Source: Qipengyuania huizhouensis (GTDB taxonomy: Bacteria > Pseudomonadota > Alphaproteobacteria > Sphingomonadales > Sphingomonadaceae). Taken from it: a stretch of DNA of 64,000 nt. Each line of letters begins with the position of its first letter. The stretch's first letter is position 1. Below, in pieces: positions 34,059-43,658 of the stretch. The notes under the pieces are model-generated. The model had not been told where the DNA came from and made no database searches. It was given only the letters and a program-made list of their open reading frames with translations. The stretch covers positions 124,001-188,000 of the forward strand of contig NZ_JAIGNT010000002.1 in the NCBI RefSeq assembly GCF_019711635.1, written 5' to 3'. The translations under genes and the position numbers were made by a program.

Positions 34059-35228
34059 ATGGATTTCCGCCTGACAGAACAGCAACGCGAACTGCAGGAC
34101 GCAGCGCGCAGCTTCGCGCGTGGGGAACTGCCCGAGCTTGCGCGCGAGATGGAGGAGAAGGACTTCCCCGTTCCCGCAGAAATGGTGCGCCGCTATGGCG
34201 AGATGGGGTTCCTGGGCGTCAACCTGCCGGAAGAATACGGCGGCCTCGGTCTCGGCCATCTCGAGGCGCTGCTGGTGCTCGAACAGTTCGCCATGATCTC
34301 GAACGCGGTCGCGTTTCCGGTGTTCGAGGCGCTGGTCGGCCCCGTGCGGACGCTGGAGCGGTTCGGGTCGGAGGCGCTGAAGGCGCAGGTAATTCCCGAA
34401 GTCGTTAGCGGCGAAGCGACGGTGGCGGTGTCCATGTCCGAACCCGATGCGGGCACTGCGCTGACCGATCTTGCCACCCGAGCGTACGAGGAGGGCGATC
34501 ACTTTGTCCTCGATGGCACCAAGCGCTGGACCTCCGGCGCGGGCCATGCGCGTTACTATGTCGTCTATACCCGCCTCTCCGATGCGCCCGGCGCGAAGGG
34601 GATCGGCGCCTTGTTGGTCGACAAAGATATGGAGGGGGTAAGCTTCGGCAAGCGCGAGCAGCTGATGGGTTTCCGCGGGATCGAGACGCGCGACATCGCC
34701 TTCGACAGCGTCAAAGTCCCGCGCGAAAACCTGATCGTTCCCGCGGGCGGTTTCGGCAGACTGATGAGCGCCTTCGGGCTCGAACGCTGCGGCAACGCCA
34801 CCCAGTCGCTCGGCCTCGCTGCCGCCGCACTCGAACAGGCGACGGAGTATGTGCAGGAGCGCACCGCTTTCGGAAAGCCGATCGTCGATTTCCAGGCGGT
34901 GCAGATGCGGCTCGCCGAAATGGCGATGCAGGTCGAGGCGGCGCGCCTGCTGATCTACCGCGCCGCCGCCAATGCAGAGCATAACGAAGGGGGCCTGCCG
35001 AGCGTCTATGAAAGCTCCACCGCCAAATGCTTCGCCAACGAAATCGTGCGCAGCGTCACTGCCAACGGCATGCAGGTGATGGGCGGATATGGCTATCACA
35101 AGGATTACGGCATGGAACAGCGCGTGCGTGACGGGTTTGCCTGGGGAATCGCCGGCGGCACCACCGACGTACAGAAGACCAATATCGCCGCCGCCATCGT
35201 GGGCCGGCGCTTCGATCAAAGGCGTTGA
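34059..35228 (+). CDS. Acyl-CoA dehydrogenase
   Basis: A 389-residue FAD enzyme that desaturates acyl-CoA at C2-C3 and hands electrons to ETF. Family marks are FRLTEQQRELQDAARSF, the FAD-binding SMSEPDAGTALTDL, FDSVKVPRENLI, ERTAFGKPIVDFQAVQ and VMGGYGYHKDYGMEQRVRD. I start it at the ATG at 34059; the longer open frame enters the tRNA. The chain-length specificity cannot be read. etfAB at 17610-19409 encode its likely electron acceptor. Confidence 0.93.
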   Translation: MDFRLTEQQRELQDAARSFARGELPELAREMEEKDFPVPAEMVRRYGEMGFLGVNLPEEYGGLGLGHLEALLVLEQFAMISNAVAFPVFEALVGPVRTLERFGSEALKAQVIPEVVSGEATVAVSMSEPDAGTALTDLATRAYEEGDHFVLDGTKRWTSGAGHARYYVVYTRLSDAPGAKGIGALLVDKDMEGVSFGKREQLMGFRGIETRDIAFDSVKVPRENLIVPAGGFGRLMSAFGLERCGNATQSLGLAAAALEQATEYVQERTAFGKPIVDFQAVQMRLAEMAMQVEAARLLIYRAAANAEHNEGGLPSVYESSTAKCFANEIVRSVTANGMQVMGGYGYHKDYGMEQRVRDGFAWGIAGGTTDVQKTNIAAAIVGRRFDQRR

Positions 35229-35259
35229 CGCGGCTGCTGTATTGCATAGGTAAGGCGGT

Positions 35260-35727
35260 ATGGACGAAACCGACGAACTGACCCCGCTCGATCCGCGCTA
35301 CAAGTCGATGATGCGGCTGGTTGCGGGCATCCTCGCCGTGATCCTCATCATCGCGGCCAGCATCGCCGAGTTCGCTATTCCCGGCTGGACCGGGGTGGTC
35401 TGGCTCCCGGTCGCTCTCGTGGCTGCCTATCTCGTCCTCTATCTCCCCATGCGGCGCTATGTCACGCGCGGCTATTCGCTGGAGCAGGAGCGGCTGCGTG
35501 TGGTGCGCGGCGTGCTGTTCCGTTCCGATACCGTCGTACCCTTCGGCCGCGTCCAGCATATTGATGTCGACCAGGGCCCGCTGGAACGCGGCTACGGCCT
35601 CGCCACGCTCACCGTGCACACTGCGGGCACGCATAATGCCTCGGTCTCGCTACCCGGTCTTGCACATGAGGATGCGCTGGCGATGCGCGAGGAGATCCGC
35701 GCGGCCATCCGGCGCGATACGCAATAA
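35260..35727 (+). CDS. PH-domain (YdbS-type) membrane protein
   Basis: A 155-residue protein with two membrane helices (about residues 20-65) followed by a bacterial PH-like domain (RGYSLEQERLRVVRGVLFRSDTVVPFGRVQHIDVDQGPLERGYGL-type sequence, residues 68-115). It matches the smaller YdbS partner of a YdbS-YdbT pair. Function is unclear. Its stop TAA shares a base with the start of the next gene, so the pair is coupled. Confidence 0.87.
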   Translation: MDETDELTPLDPRYKSMMRLVAGILAVILIIAASIAEFAIPGWTGVVWLPVALVAAYLVLYLPMRRYVTRGYSLEQERLRVVRGVLFRSDTVVPFGRVQHIDVDQGPLERGYGLATLTVHTAGTHNASVSLPGLAHEDALAMREEIRAAIRRDTQ

Positions 35728-37250
35728 TGACGCGGCAGGAAGACGCACGGCGCACCGATCCGCGCAGCTTCGCCGTGCGCGCGGTGACGATGCTGTTTCA
35801 GTTGGTGATCCCGTTGGCGGTCGCCTCGGTGACGATTCTCGACGATGGCGATATCGGCGATCTCGTCGGCTACTTCCTGCCCCTCGTAATCGTGATCATC
35901 CTGCTCAACGTCGTCATCGCATACCTGCAGTGGACCAAGCTGACCTATACCGTGGGCGAAAGCGATATCCGCGTAGAAAGCGGCGTACTGTCGCGTGCGG
36001 CGCGCTCGGTCCCCTATGAACGGATCCAGGACGTCAGCCTCGAACAGAAGCTGCTGCCGCGGCTGTTCGGCCTGGTCGAGGTCAAGTTCGAGACAGGCGC
36101 TGGCGGGAAAGACGATCTCGCGCTGACCTACCTGTCCGAAAGCGAAGGAGAGCGTCTTCGCGAACTCGTCCGCACCCGCCGCGATACGGCGGAAACGCAG
36201 GACGCCGAGGAAACGGCGACCGCCCCGGAGGAAGCGGAGGTCCTGTTCGCCATGGGGCCGCGGCGCGTCTTCACCTTCGGCCTGTTCGAATTTTCGCTCG
36301 CCGTGGTCGCGGTGCTCGGCGGCCTTGCACAGCAATTCGATTTCCTGCTGCCCTTCGAGTTATGGGATCTCGATCAGTGGGAGCAGCGGCTCGCCGGTCC
36401 GGGGCAGCGGCTGGCGGGTCTCGGCCCACTGGCGCAGGCTGCCGGAATAGTCATCGCGCTCGCGGCGCTCGGCGTGGTGGGCGTTACGACGGGAATCGGC
36501 CGAACGGCGCTGCGCGAATGGGATTTCCGGCTCGAGCGGACGGCGAAGGGCCTGCGCAGGCGGCGCGGCCTGCTGACCCGGACCGATGTGGTGATGCCGC
36601 TGCACCGCGTTCAGGCGCTCCGCATCGGGACGGGCTTCCTGCGGCGCCGATTCGGCTGGCATTCGCTCAAGGTCATCAGCCTCGCCAGCGACAGCGGCGG
36701 GGCCAATCACGATGCGGTCCCCTTCGGCCGGATGGACGAGATCGCCCCGGTGGTCGCAGTGACCGGCTTCTCCCTGCCGCCGGAAGATGCGCAATGGGCC
36801 CGCGCGCTGGCGCGCTACCGGATCGACAAGGCGGTGCTGGCCGCGCTCTTCCTCGTCCCGGCCACTGTCGTGTCTGCCCTTTTTGCGCGCGAATGGGTCT
36901 GGCTGGCTCCTCTGGCCGGGCTGCTCTTCACCGTCGCCCAGCAATGGTGGCGGTGGAAACACGACTACCGCGCCCTTGGTGAAAGCCAGCTCTACAGCCG
37001 CCACGGCTGGCTCTCACCCAGTCTCGCGATTGCATCCCGCGTAAAGCTGCAATCGGTCGAAATCGCCCAGGGGCCGGTCGCGCGCAGACGCGGCTACGCC
37101 AGCCTCGCCCTCGGTCTCGCCGGGGGCCGTTTGCGCATCAACGGAATGCCCGTGGCAGAGGCGCGGCGCTGGCGCAGCGCAATCTGCGACAGCCTCGCCC
37201 GCACCGATTTTTCCCGCCTGCTTGAAGAGAAGGGCGCTCCTGCTCCTTAG
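35727..37250 (+). CDS. PH-domain (YdbT-type) membrane protein
   Basis: A 507-residue protein with several membrane segments and what look like three PH-like units: YTVGESDIRVESGVLSRAARSVPYERIQDV (about 73-103), LRRRRGLLTRTDVVMPLHRVQAL (near 280), and LYSRHGWLSPSLAIASRVKLQSVEIAQGP (near 425). This is the YdbT architecture. It overlaps its YdbS partner by one base and converges on the GNAT gene with a shared stop region (TTAG). Function is unknown. Confidence 0.87.
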   Translation: MTRQEDARRTDPRSFAVRAVTMLFQLVIPLAVASVTILDDGDIGDLVGYFLPLVIVIILLNVVIAYLQWTKLTYTVGESDIRVESGVLSRAARSVPYERIQDVSLEQKLLPRLFGLVEVKFETGAGGKDDLALTYLSESEGERLRELVRTRRDTAETQDAEETATAPEEAEVLFAMGPRRVFTFGLFEFSLAVVAVLGGLAQQFDFLLPFELWDLDQWEQRLAGPGQRLAGLGPLAQAAGIVIALAALGVVGVTTGIGRTALREWDFRLERTAKGLRRRRGLLTRTDVVMPLHRVQALRIGTGFLRRRFGWHSLKVISLASDSGGANHDAVPFGRMDEIAPVVAVTGFSLPPEDAQWARALARYRIDKAVLAALFLVPATVVSALFAREWVWLAPLAGLLFTVAQQWWRWKHDYRALGESQLYSRHGWLSPSLAIASRVKLQSVEIAQGPVARRRGYASLALGLAGGRLRINGMPVAEARRWRSAICDSLARTDFSRLLEEKGAPAP

Positions 37251-37543
37251 GCGCGCAGTTCCGCCAGCTCCTGATGCCGGTCGAAATAGCGCGCGACATA
37301 GGAACAGTCGGGCGCGATCTTGAAACCATGTTGCCGGGCATCGGCGATCATGGCCTTGACCAGTTCTTCGGCCACGCCCTTGCCGCGATGGCTGGGCGGA
37401 ACATAGGTATGTTCGGCGTGCCGTATGCCGCCGCGTTCCGTCCAGCTCAGTTTCGCCGTACTGTCGTCGCCCGGCATTGTCGCGATGTAGTCACCGTGGG
37501 TGACCCGGTCGCGGTGTTCGATTTGGATGGCTGCGATACCCAT
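37247..37543 (-). CDS. Small GNAT-family N-acetyltransferase (YjdJ-like)
   Basis: A 98-residue protein of the minimal COG2388 acetyltransferase group. The acetyl-CoA-binding loop VPPSHRGKGVAEELVKAMIADAR is at residues 48-70, followed by KIAPDCSYVARYFDRH. The substrate is unknown. Start 37543 was chosen because the sequence upstream in the open frame crosses into the divergent threonine aldolase gene. Confidence 0.87.
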   Translation of the reverse strand: MGIAAIQIEHRDRVTHGDYIATMPGDDSTAKLSWTERGGIRHAEHTYVPPSHRGKGVAEELVKAMIADARQHGFKIAPDCSYVARYFDRHQELAELRA

Positions 37544-37597
37544 TTTGTTTTCTTTCCTTGCTGTCTTTCCAATTCGCGGGTCGCTAAACGCGTTCCG

Positions 37598-38593
37598 ATG
37601 CAATTTCTTTCCGACAATGCCGCCAGTGTTCATCCCGCCGTCTGGGCCGCGATGCACGGTGCCGACCAGCCCGATTCGCCCTATGACAACGACAGTTTAA
37701 GCCTGGCTCTCGACGAAAGAATGAATGCGCTTTTCGGCCGTGACTGCGCGGTGCTGTGGGTGGCAACCGGTACTGCGGCAAACTGCCTCGCGCTTGCGAC
37801 GATGGTGCAGCCGCACGGCGCCGTGATCTGCCACGAAGAAGCGCATATCGAGATGGACGAAGGCGGTGCGCCGGGCTTCTATCTCCACGGGGCCAAGCTC
37901 CTGCTCGGGCAGGGGGAGGGTGCGAAGCTGACGGCTGACGCAATCCGCGCCGTGATCGATCCGATTCGGGACGATGTCCACCAGGTCCAGCCCCATGCCA
38001 TCTCGATTACGCAGGCCAGCGAATATGGCCGTGTCTATCGGCCCCAGGAAATTGCGGCGATTCGTGCGCTGGCTGGTGAGCGCGGGCTCGGCCTGCACAT
38101 GGATGGCGCGCGCTTCGGCAATGCCGCCGCTTTCCTCGACCTGTCGGCAAGCGAGGTGGCTGGGCCCGTCGATGCGCTCAGCTTCGGCTTCGTGAAGAAT
38201 GGCGCAATGAGCGCGGAAGCCATCGTCTTCTTCGAAGAAGGTCTGGCCGATGTGGCGCGCTATCGCCGCAAGCGTGCCGGACACCTGCAAAGCAAGGGGC
38301 GGTTCCTGGCCGCACAGATTCACGCCATGCTCGATGGCGATTTGTGGCTGGCCAATGCGCGGTCGGCCAATGCCGCCGCCGCAGAAATCGCCGGTGCCTG
38401 CGGGCAGCGCCTGATGCACCCTGTCGAAGCGAACGAGCTGTTCGTGCGCTGTACGCCCGCCGAACGCGAAACGCTGCGCGGGCAGGGGTTCGGGTTCTAC
38501 GACTGGGGCGCGGATGCGGCGCGATTCGTCACCGCTTGGAACACGCGCGAGGAAGATGCCCGCACGCTCGCCACTGCGATCGCGGCACTATGA
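37598..38593 (+). CDS. Low-specificity L-threonine aldolase-type enzyme
   Basis: A 331-residue PLP enzyme of the beta-eliminating lyase group, cleaving threonine to glycine and acetaldehyde. MQFLSDNAAS is the usual start; HEEAHIEMDEGGAP, HMDGARFGNA (D169) and the PLP lysine K200 in SFGFVKNGAMSAEA are visible. Classic enzymes have SKGLGAP at the lysine; the VKNGAMS form is, as I recall, usual in sphingomonads. The start ATG at 37598 is 54 bases from the divergent GNAT start. It overlaps the next gene by four bases. Confidence 0.9.
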   Translation: MQFLSDNAASVHPAVWAAMHGADQPDSPYDNDSLSLALDERMNALFGRDCAVLWVATGTAANCLALATMVQPHGAVICHEEAHIEMDEGGAPGFYLHGAKLLLGQGEGAKLTADAIRAVIDPIRDDVHQVQPHAISITQASEYGRVYRPQEIAAIRALAGERGLGLHMDGARFGNAAAFLDLSASEVAGPVDALSFGFVKNGAMSAEAIVFFEEGLADVARYRRKRAGHLQSKGRFLAAQIHAMLDGDLWLANARSANAAAAEIAGACGQRLMHPVEANELFVRCTPAERETLRGQGFGFYDWGADAARFVTAWNTREEDARTLATAIAAL

Positions 38594-39534
38594 ACGCTTC
38601 ATCCGGGGGCGAAAGCCTCCTCACCCCGCGAAATCTTGCAGCCTTCCTGCTGGTCAGCCTGATCTGGGGCGGGACCTGGCTGGTCATCCGCGATCAGCTT
38701 TCGGTCGTCCCGGCAAGCTGGTCGATCACCTGGCGTTTCGTCGTCGCGGCGGCGGGCATGTTCGTGCTGGCGAAATTCCGCGGCGAACCGCTCGCCCTGC
38801 CGCGCGAAGGCTGGCGCTGGGCCCTTGCGCTGGGCCTGTTCCAGTTCTGCCTCAATTTCAGCTTCGTCTATAATGCTGAGAAATTCATCACCTCGGGGCT
38901 GGTGGCGGTCATGTTCGCGCTGCTCGTCGTGCCCAATGCCGTGCTGGGCAAGTTCGTGCTCGGGCAGCCCATCCGCCGCGAATTCGTCCTCGGCTCCACG
39001 ATTGCGGCGATCGGCGTCGCCATGCTGTTTGCGCAGGAATGGCGCGCGTCCCCGGCGACACTGGGGGAGGTCCTGCTTGGGGCAGCCTTGACGATTGGCG
39101 GCATCCTTTCTGCCAGTGCTGCAAATATCGTGCAGGCCATGGACGGAGCCAAGCGCATGCCGCTCCTGACGTTGCTGGCATGGTCGATGGTGATGGGCGT
39201 CATCCTCAATGCCGGCTTCGCGCTGGTCACGCAGGGCCCGCCGCAGTTCGACACGCGGCCGGAATATGCGCTGGGCATTCTCTACCTCGGCTTGCTCGGA
39301 TCGGTCGTGACCTTCCCGCTCTATTACGGGCTGGTACGAAAGGTGGGGGCGGGAACGGCGGCCTACAGTTCGGTGATCGTACCGATTGTCGCCATGGTGC
39401 TCTCGACCCTGTTCGAAGGCTTTGTCTGGGGCATCCTGCCGGCGGCAGGCGCGGCGATCACGCTGATCGGCATGGTGGTTGCCCTGCGCGGGCGCAGTGC
39501 GCCCCCGCCAAGGCGGGCTACGCCAGAGCCCTGA
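38590..39534 (+). CDS. DMT-family (EamA) transporter
   Basis: A 314-residue inner-membrane protein with about ten helices in two EamA repeats: FLLVSLIWGGTWLVIRDQL with WSITWRFVVAA in the first, and GAALTIGGILSASAANIVQAM with GSVVTFPLYYGLVRKVGAG in the second. It probably exports a metabolite or amino acid. The four-base overlap with the threonine aldolase gene hints at amino-acid export, but that is inference. It converges on the SDR gene with a 17-base overlap. Confidence 0.9.
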   Translation: MNASSGGESLLTPRNLAAFLLVSLIWGGTWLVIRDQLSVVPASWSITWRFVVAAAGMFVLAKFRGEPLALPREGWRWALALGLFQFCLNFSFVYNAEKFITSGLVAVMFALLVVPNAVLGKFVLGQPIRREFVLGSTIAAIGVAMLFAQEWRASPATLGEVLLGAALTIGGILSASAANIVQAMDGAKRMPLLTLLAWSMVMGVILNAGFALVTQGPPQFDTRPEYALGILYLGLLGSVVTFPLYYGLVRKVGAGTAAYSSVIVPIVAMVLSTLFEGFVWGILPAAGAAITLIGMVVALRGRSAPPPRRATPEP

Positions 39535-40303
39535 TCGCTGCCAGCCCTTCGCGGTAGGTGGGATAGCGCGGCTCCCAGCCCAGCACTCGCTTGGCCTTGC
39601 CGTTCGCCACCCGCCGGTTCTCCGCATAGAAACCGCGCGCCATGGGCGAAAGATCGGCTTCTTCCAGTGTTTGCAGCGGGGGAGGTTCCTGACCGAGCAG
39701 GCGGCAGGCTTCCTCGATCACGGTATTCTGGCTGGTCGGCAGGTCGTCGGACAGATTGTAGGCTCCGCGCGGCGCATCGCGCCCGATTGCGGCGGCCAGT
39801 CCGCCGACGATATCATCGACATGCACGCGGCTGAACACCTGCCCGGGCAGGTCGATACGGTGTGCCTTGCCGCTTCGCACCCGCTCGAAGGCGCTGCGGC
39901 CCGGCCCGTAGATCCCCGGCAGGCGGAACACCCGCGCGCCCAGGTCCAGCCACCGCGCATCGCACTCGGCGCGTGCGGTGCGCCGCCCGGTTCCGGTGGG
40001 CGCACTTTCGTCAACCCATGCGCCTTCGACGTCGCCATAGACGCCGGTGGAGGAAAGGTAGCCCAGCCACTTGCCCTCCAGTGCCTCGGCATAGCGGTCC
40101 AGCACGGGGTCGCTGTCGCCGGCTGGCGGCACCGAACTGAGCACGTGGCTCGCCTCGCGCAGGACGGCGTGCACCGTCCCCACGTCCTCGAAGTCGAGGT
40201 TTCCTGAGCTACCGGTGGCATCGACATGCCAGCCTTTGCTACGCATCTCTTGCGCAAACCGCCCCGCCGTGTAGCCGAGGCCGAAGATGAACAAACGGGC
40301 CAT
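39518..40303 (-). CDS. SDR-family NAD(P)-binding protein (YeeZ-like)
   Basis: A 261-residue extended SDR protein. The nucleotide-binding start is FIFGLGYTAGRFA (GxGxxxG), then SHVLSSVPPAGDSDP, YLSSTGVYGDVEGAWVDE, RLPGIYGPGRSAFERV and FSRVHVDDIVGGLAAAI. The YxxxK catalytic pair is not evident, as in other YeeZ-type proteins, so it may not be a dehydrogenase. Start 40303 lies 42 bases from the divergent pepN; the open frame continues on the opposite strand of pepN and is not real. Confidence 0.87.
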   Translation of the reverse strand: MARLFIFGLGYTAGRFAQEMRSKGWHVDATGSSGNLDFEDVGTVHAVLREASHVLSSVPPAGDSDPVLDRYAEALEGKWLGYLSSTGVYGDVEGAWVDESAPTGTGRRTARAECDARWLDLGARVFRLPGIYGPGRSAFERVRSGKAHRIDLPGQVFSRVHVDDIVGGLAAAIGRDAPRGAYNLSDDLPTSQNTVIEEACRLLGQEPPPLQTLEEADLSPMARGFYAENRRVANGKAKRVLGWEPRYPTYREGLAAIRALA

Positions 40304-40345
40304 CCGGGCGTAATAGCCGAGGAACCCGCAAAGGACAGGACGAGA

Positions 40346-42997
40346 ATGGATATCGCGCGCACGCCTTCGACACCCGATGGCAATCCCGAGATGGCCGATG
40401 CGGCCGTGGAGCCCACGGCACCGCCGGAAATCCGGCGCGAGGATTACCAGCCTTTCCCCTGGCTGGTGCCCACGACCCGGCTCGATTTCGAACTCGGCCT
40501 GGAAAAGACGCGCGTCACCGCGCTGTTGGAGGTCGAACGCAATCCCGATGCGGATGCCTCGCCCACGATCCGGCTGAATGGCGACGGGCTCGAACTGGTG
40601 TCGCTGCGTTGTGACGGCGGTGAGTGCGCAGGACACATGATGGACGGCGACGATCTGGTGGTCACGCTGGAAGGCGATCGGCACATGATCGAGATCGTGA
40701 CCGAGATCGACCCCGGCGCGAATTCGCAGCTGATGGGTCTTTACGCCTCTTCCGGCATGCTCTGCACCCAGTGCGAGGCCGAGGGCTTCCGCCGCATCAC
40801 CTTCTTCCCCGACCGCCCGGACGTGCTCTCCACCTACACGGTGAGGATGAGCGGGCCGAAGAAGGATTTCCCCGTGCTGCTTTCCAACGGCAACCGGGCC
40901 GATATGGGTGAAGATGGCGCAACTCACTGGGCCGAATGGCACGATCCCTGGCCCAAGCCGTCCTATCTCTTCGCGCTGGTTGCTGGCGACCTCGTGGCGC
41001 GCAGCGACAGCTTCACCACCATGGGCGGGCGCAAGGTCGAACTGAACGTCTGGGTGCGCGAGGGCGACCTCGAGCGCACCGAGCATGCCATGGAGAGCCT
41101 CAAGCGCTCGATGAAGTGGGACGAGGACACCTTCGGCCGCGAGTACGATCTCGACCTCTTCAACATCGTCGCCGTGTCCGACTTCAACATGGGCGCGATG
41201 GAGAACAAGGGCCTCAACGTCTTCAACACCAAATACGTCCTCGCCGACCCCGAAACCGCCACCGATGGCGACTATGACGGGATCGAAGGCGTGATCGGCC
41301 ACGAGTACTTCCACAACTGGTCGGGCAACCGCATCACCTGCCGCGACTGGTTCCAGCTGAGCCTCAAGGAAGGCTTCACCGTGCTGCGCGACCAGCTGTT
41401 CAGCCAGGACATGGGGAGTGCGCCTGTCAAGCGGATCGAGGACGTGCGCGTGCTGCGCGGAGTCCAGTTCCCCGAGGATTCGGGACCGCTCGCCCATCCG
41501 ATCCGCCCCGACAGCTACCGCGAGATCAGCAACTTCTACACCTCGACCGTCTACAACAAGGGCGCCGAAGTCATCCGCATGATGCGCACCATGGCAGGGG
41601 AAGAAGCGTTTCGTCGCGGCACCGATCTCTACTTCGACCGCCACGACGGCGAGGCGGCAACCTGCGAGGATTTCGTCAAGGCGATCGAGGACGGCACGGG
41701 TCTGGATCTGTCGCAGTTCCGCCTGTGGTATTCGCAGGCCGGGACGCCGAAGGTGAGCGTTGAACTCTCTCATGAGGGCGACGAAGCTGTCTTGACGCTG
41801 TCACAGGCAGTCCCGCCGACTCCCGGTCAGGACGACAAGAAGGCCATGCCCGTACCGCTCAGGATTGCGCTGTTCGATCGGGAGAGTGGGTCGCATTCCG
41901 GCGAGCATCTGGTGGTTCTCGACAAGGCGAGCGACACTTTCCGGTTCTCCGGTTTTGCCGAAAAGCCGGTACTCTCCATCAACCGCGGCTTTTCCGCGCC
42001 GGTCACCATCGGGCGCGATATCGCGCCCGATGGGCTTGTCTTTCTGGCCGCGAAGGATGACGACCCCTTCGCGCGGTACGAAGCGATGCAGGATCTCATG
42101 GTTCGCCACCTTGTCACAGCCAGCAAGGGAGAGCTGTCGGAAGACACACGCAATACCGGACGAGCCGACATCGTCCGCGCTCTCCGTGCGGTGACCGATG
42201 ACGATGCGCTCGACGATCTGATGCGCGGCGAACTGCTCTCCATGCCGAGCCAGACGTATATCGCCGAGCAGATCGAGGCCGCCGATCCCGGTCGTATCTT
42301 CGAGGAGCGTGAGGGGCTGAAAGCATTTATTGCCAGTGAGCTGCAGGACGAACTCCATCAAATCTACGATCGCGCCGAAAAGCTCCCTTATTCACAGAGC
42401 GCCGAGGCGAAGGGGGCACGCAAGCTCAAGACGCTGATCCTCGCATACGCCGCTGCCGACGATCCGCAGAAGGCTGCCGAACTTGCTGCCCATCAGTACG
42501 ACCGCGCCGACAACATGACCGATCGGCAGGGTGCCTTGATGGTGCTGACCGGGATCGATAGCGCCGAGCGGACCGGGCGGCTTCTGGACTTCTATAACCG
42601 CTATCAGGGCAACGCGCTGGTGATCGACAAATGGTTCGCTTTGCAATCTAGTTCACTCCACCCTCAGGTCATCGAGCATGTCAAAGCGCTCGCCGAACAC
42701 CCGGACTTCACGCTCAGGAATCCGAACCGCGCTCGCTCGCTCTACATGCCATTCACCGGCGCACCTCATGGCTTCCATGCCGCAAATGGCGAGGGCTACA
42801 AATTGATCGCCGATCTCATCCTGGATCTGGACCCGATCAATGCACAGACTGCGGCGCGCTTTGTGCCCGCTCTAGGGCGCTGGCGGAAGCTCGAGCCAGG
42901 CCGATCGGCGTTCATGCGCGCGGAACTCGAACGCATTGCCGCCTCGCCCAAGCTGTCGCGCGATACTTTCGAACAGGTCACCCGTTCGCTTGGCTGA
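40346..42997 (+). CDS. pepN: Aminopeptidase N (M1 family)
   Basis: An 883-residue cytoplasmic zinc aminopeptidase. The substrate-binding GAMEN is at 283-287 and the zinc site HEYFH at 319-323, with the third ligand E342 in SLKEGF. The PepN-specific MCTQCE-like segment MLCTQCEAEGFRRITFFPDRPD near residue 140 supports the E. coli-type subfamily. AAGGACAGGACGAGA precedes the ATG. Its 3' end overlaps the pgeF start by eight bases. Confidence 0.96.
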   Translation: MDIARTPSTPDGNPEMADAAVEPTAPPEIRREDYQPFPWLVPTTRLDFELGLEKTRVTALLEVERNPDADASPTIRLNGDGLELVSLRCDGGECAGHMMDGDDLVVTLEGDRHMIEIVTEIDPGANSQLMGLYASSGMLCTQCEAEGFRRITFFPDRPDVLSTYTVRMSGPKKDFPVLLSNGNRADMGEDGATHWAEWHDPWPKPSYLFALVAGDLVARSDSFTTMGGRKVELNVWVREGDLERTEHAMESLKRSMKWDEDTFGREYDLDLFNIVAVSDFNMGAMENKGLNVFNTKYVLADPETATDGDYDGIEGVIGHEYFHNWSGNRITCRDWFQLSLKEGFTVLRDQLFSQDMGSAPVKRIEDVRVLRGVQFPEDSGPLAHPIRPDSYREISNFYTSTVYNKGAEVIRMMRTMAGEEAFRRGTDLYFDRHDGEAATCEDFVKAIEDGTGLDLSQFRLWYSQAGTPKVSVELSHEGDEAVLTLSQAVPPTPGQDDKKAMPVPLRIALFDRESGSHSGEHLVVLDKASDTFRFSGFAEKPVLSINRGFSAPVTIGRDIAPDGLVFLAAKDDDPFARYEAMQDLMVRHLVTASKGELSEDTRNTGRADIVRALRAVTDDDALDDLMRGELLSMPSQTYIAEQIEAADPGRIFEEREGLKAFIASELQDELHQIYDRAEKLPYSQSAEAKGARKLKTLILAYAAADDPQKAAELAAHQYDRADNMTDRQGALMVLTGIDSAERTGRLLDFYNRYQGNALVIDKWFALQSSSLHPQVIEHVKALAEHPDFTLRNPNRARSLYMPFTGAPHGFHAANGEGYKLIADLILDLDPINAQTAARFVPALGRWRKLEPGRSAFMRAELERIAASPKLSRDTFEQVTRSLG

Positions 42998-43658
42998 GGT
43001 GCTGACTTCCGAGGCGCTCAACGGCGTGCCGCATGGCTTCTCCACTCGCGAGGGGTTGCAGGGCGAAGACGTTCTGCCCGGCGCGCCCATGGTAAAGCTC
43101 GATCAGGTCCATTCCGCCGAAGTGGTGATCATCCGCGAAGCGGGCGGCGATGTGCGTACGGGCGATGCCATGGTAACCGACCGGCCCGGCCTGCTGCTCG
43201 GGATCGTCACCGCCGATTGCGCGCCTGTCCTGTTCGCCGACCTCAAGGCTGGTGTAGTGGGGGCGGCCCATGCGGGCTGGCGAGGCGCGCGCGCAGGGGT
43301 GCTTGAGAATACACTGGAGGCGATGGAAGAACTTGGCGCCGACCGGGTTCGGATCGCTGCCGCTATCGGGCCTACCATCGCGCAGGAAAGCTACGAAGTG
43401 GACGCCGCCTTTCGCAGCGAATTCGAGCTCGCTGACGATCCGTTCTTCCGGGCCGGACATGGCGGGCATTTCCAGTTCGACCTGCCTGCTTATGTTGCTT
43501 GGCGGTTGCGTGCCGCGGGTACGGGGCGAATCGCCGATCTCGCGCTCGATACCTACGCCGACGAGAGCCGATTCCATTCTTATCGTCGCGCGACCCATCG
43601 CGGTGAGGAGACAGGGGGGCGACAGACCAGCGTGATTGCCTTGCCCTCTCTCGATTGA
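42990..43658 (+). CDS. pgeF: Laccase-domain purine nucleosidase-type protein (YfiH/PgeF)
   Basis: A 222-residue multicopper-oxidase-like protein of the YfiH family, with reported purine nucleoside phosphorylase/adenosine deaminase and peptidoglycan-editing activities. Metal-site motifs are LDQVHSAEVV, VTADCAPVLFAD, GAAHAGWRGARAGVLENT and IGPTIAQESYEVD. I place the start at TTG 42990, inside the end of pepN; GTG 42999 is possible, and 42936 would overlap too far. The stop TGA is the first three bases of a 13-base match to the REP core. Confidence 0.9.
   Translation: MAEVLTSEALNGVPHGFSTREGLQGEDVLPGAPMVKLDQVHSAEVVIIREAGGDVRTGDAMVTDRPGLLLGIVTADCAPVLFADLKAGVVGAAHAGWRGARAGVLENTLEAMEELGADRVRIAAAIGPTIAQESYEVDAAFRSEFELADDPFFRAGHGGHFQFDLPAYVAWRLRAAGTGRIADLALDTYADESRFHSYRRATHRGEETGGRQTSVIALPSLD

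Noticed and set aside
33795..35219. A 474-codon open frame antisense to the acyl-CoA dehydrogenase and through the tRNA-Thr gene
   Set aside because: It crosses a tRNA gene and opposes a well-conserved enzyme gene; no protein family is visible.
39518..41773. A 751-codon version of the SDR gene extended upstream
   Set aside because: Only the last 261 codons match a family; the rest is antisense to pepN. The start was placed at 40303.
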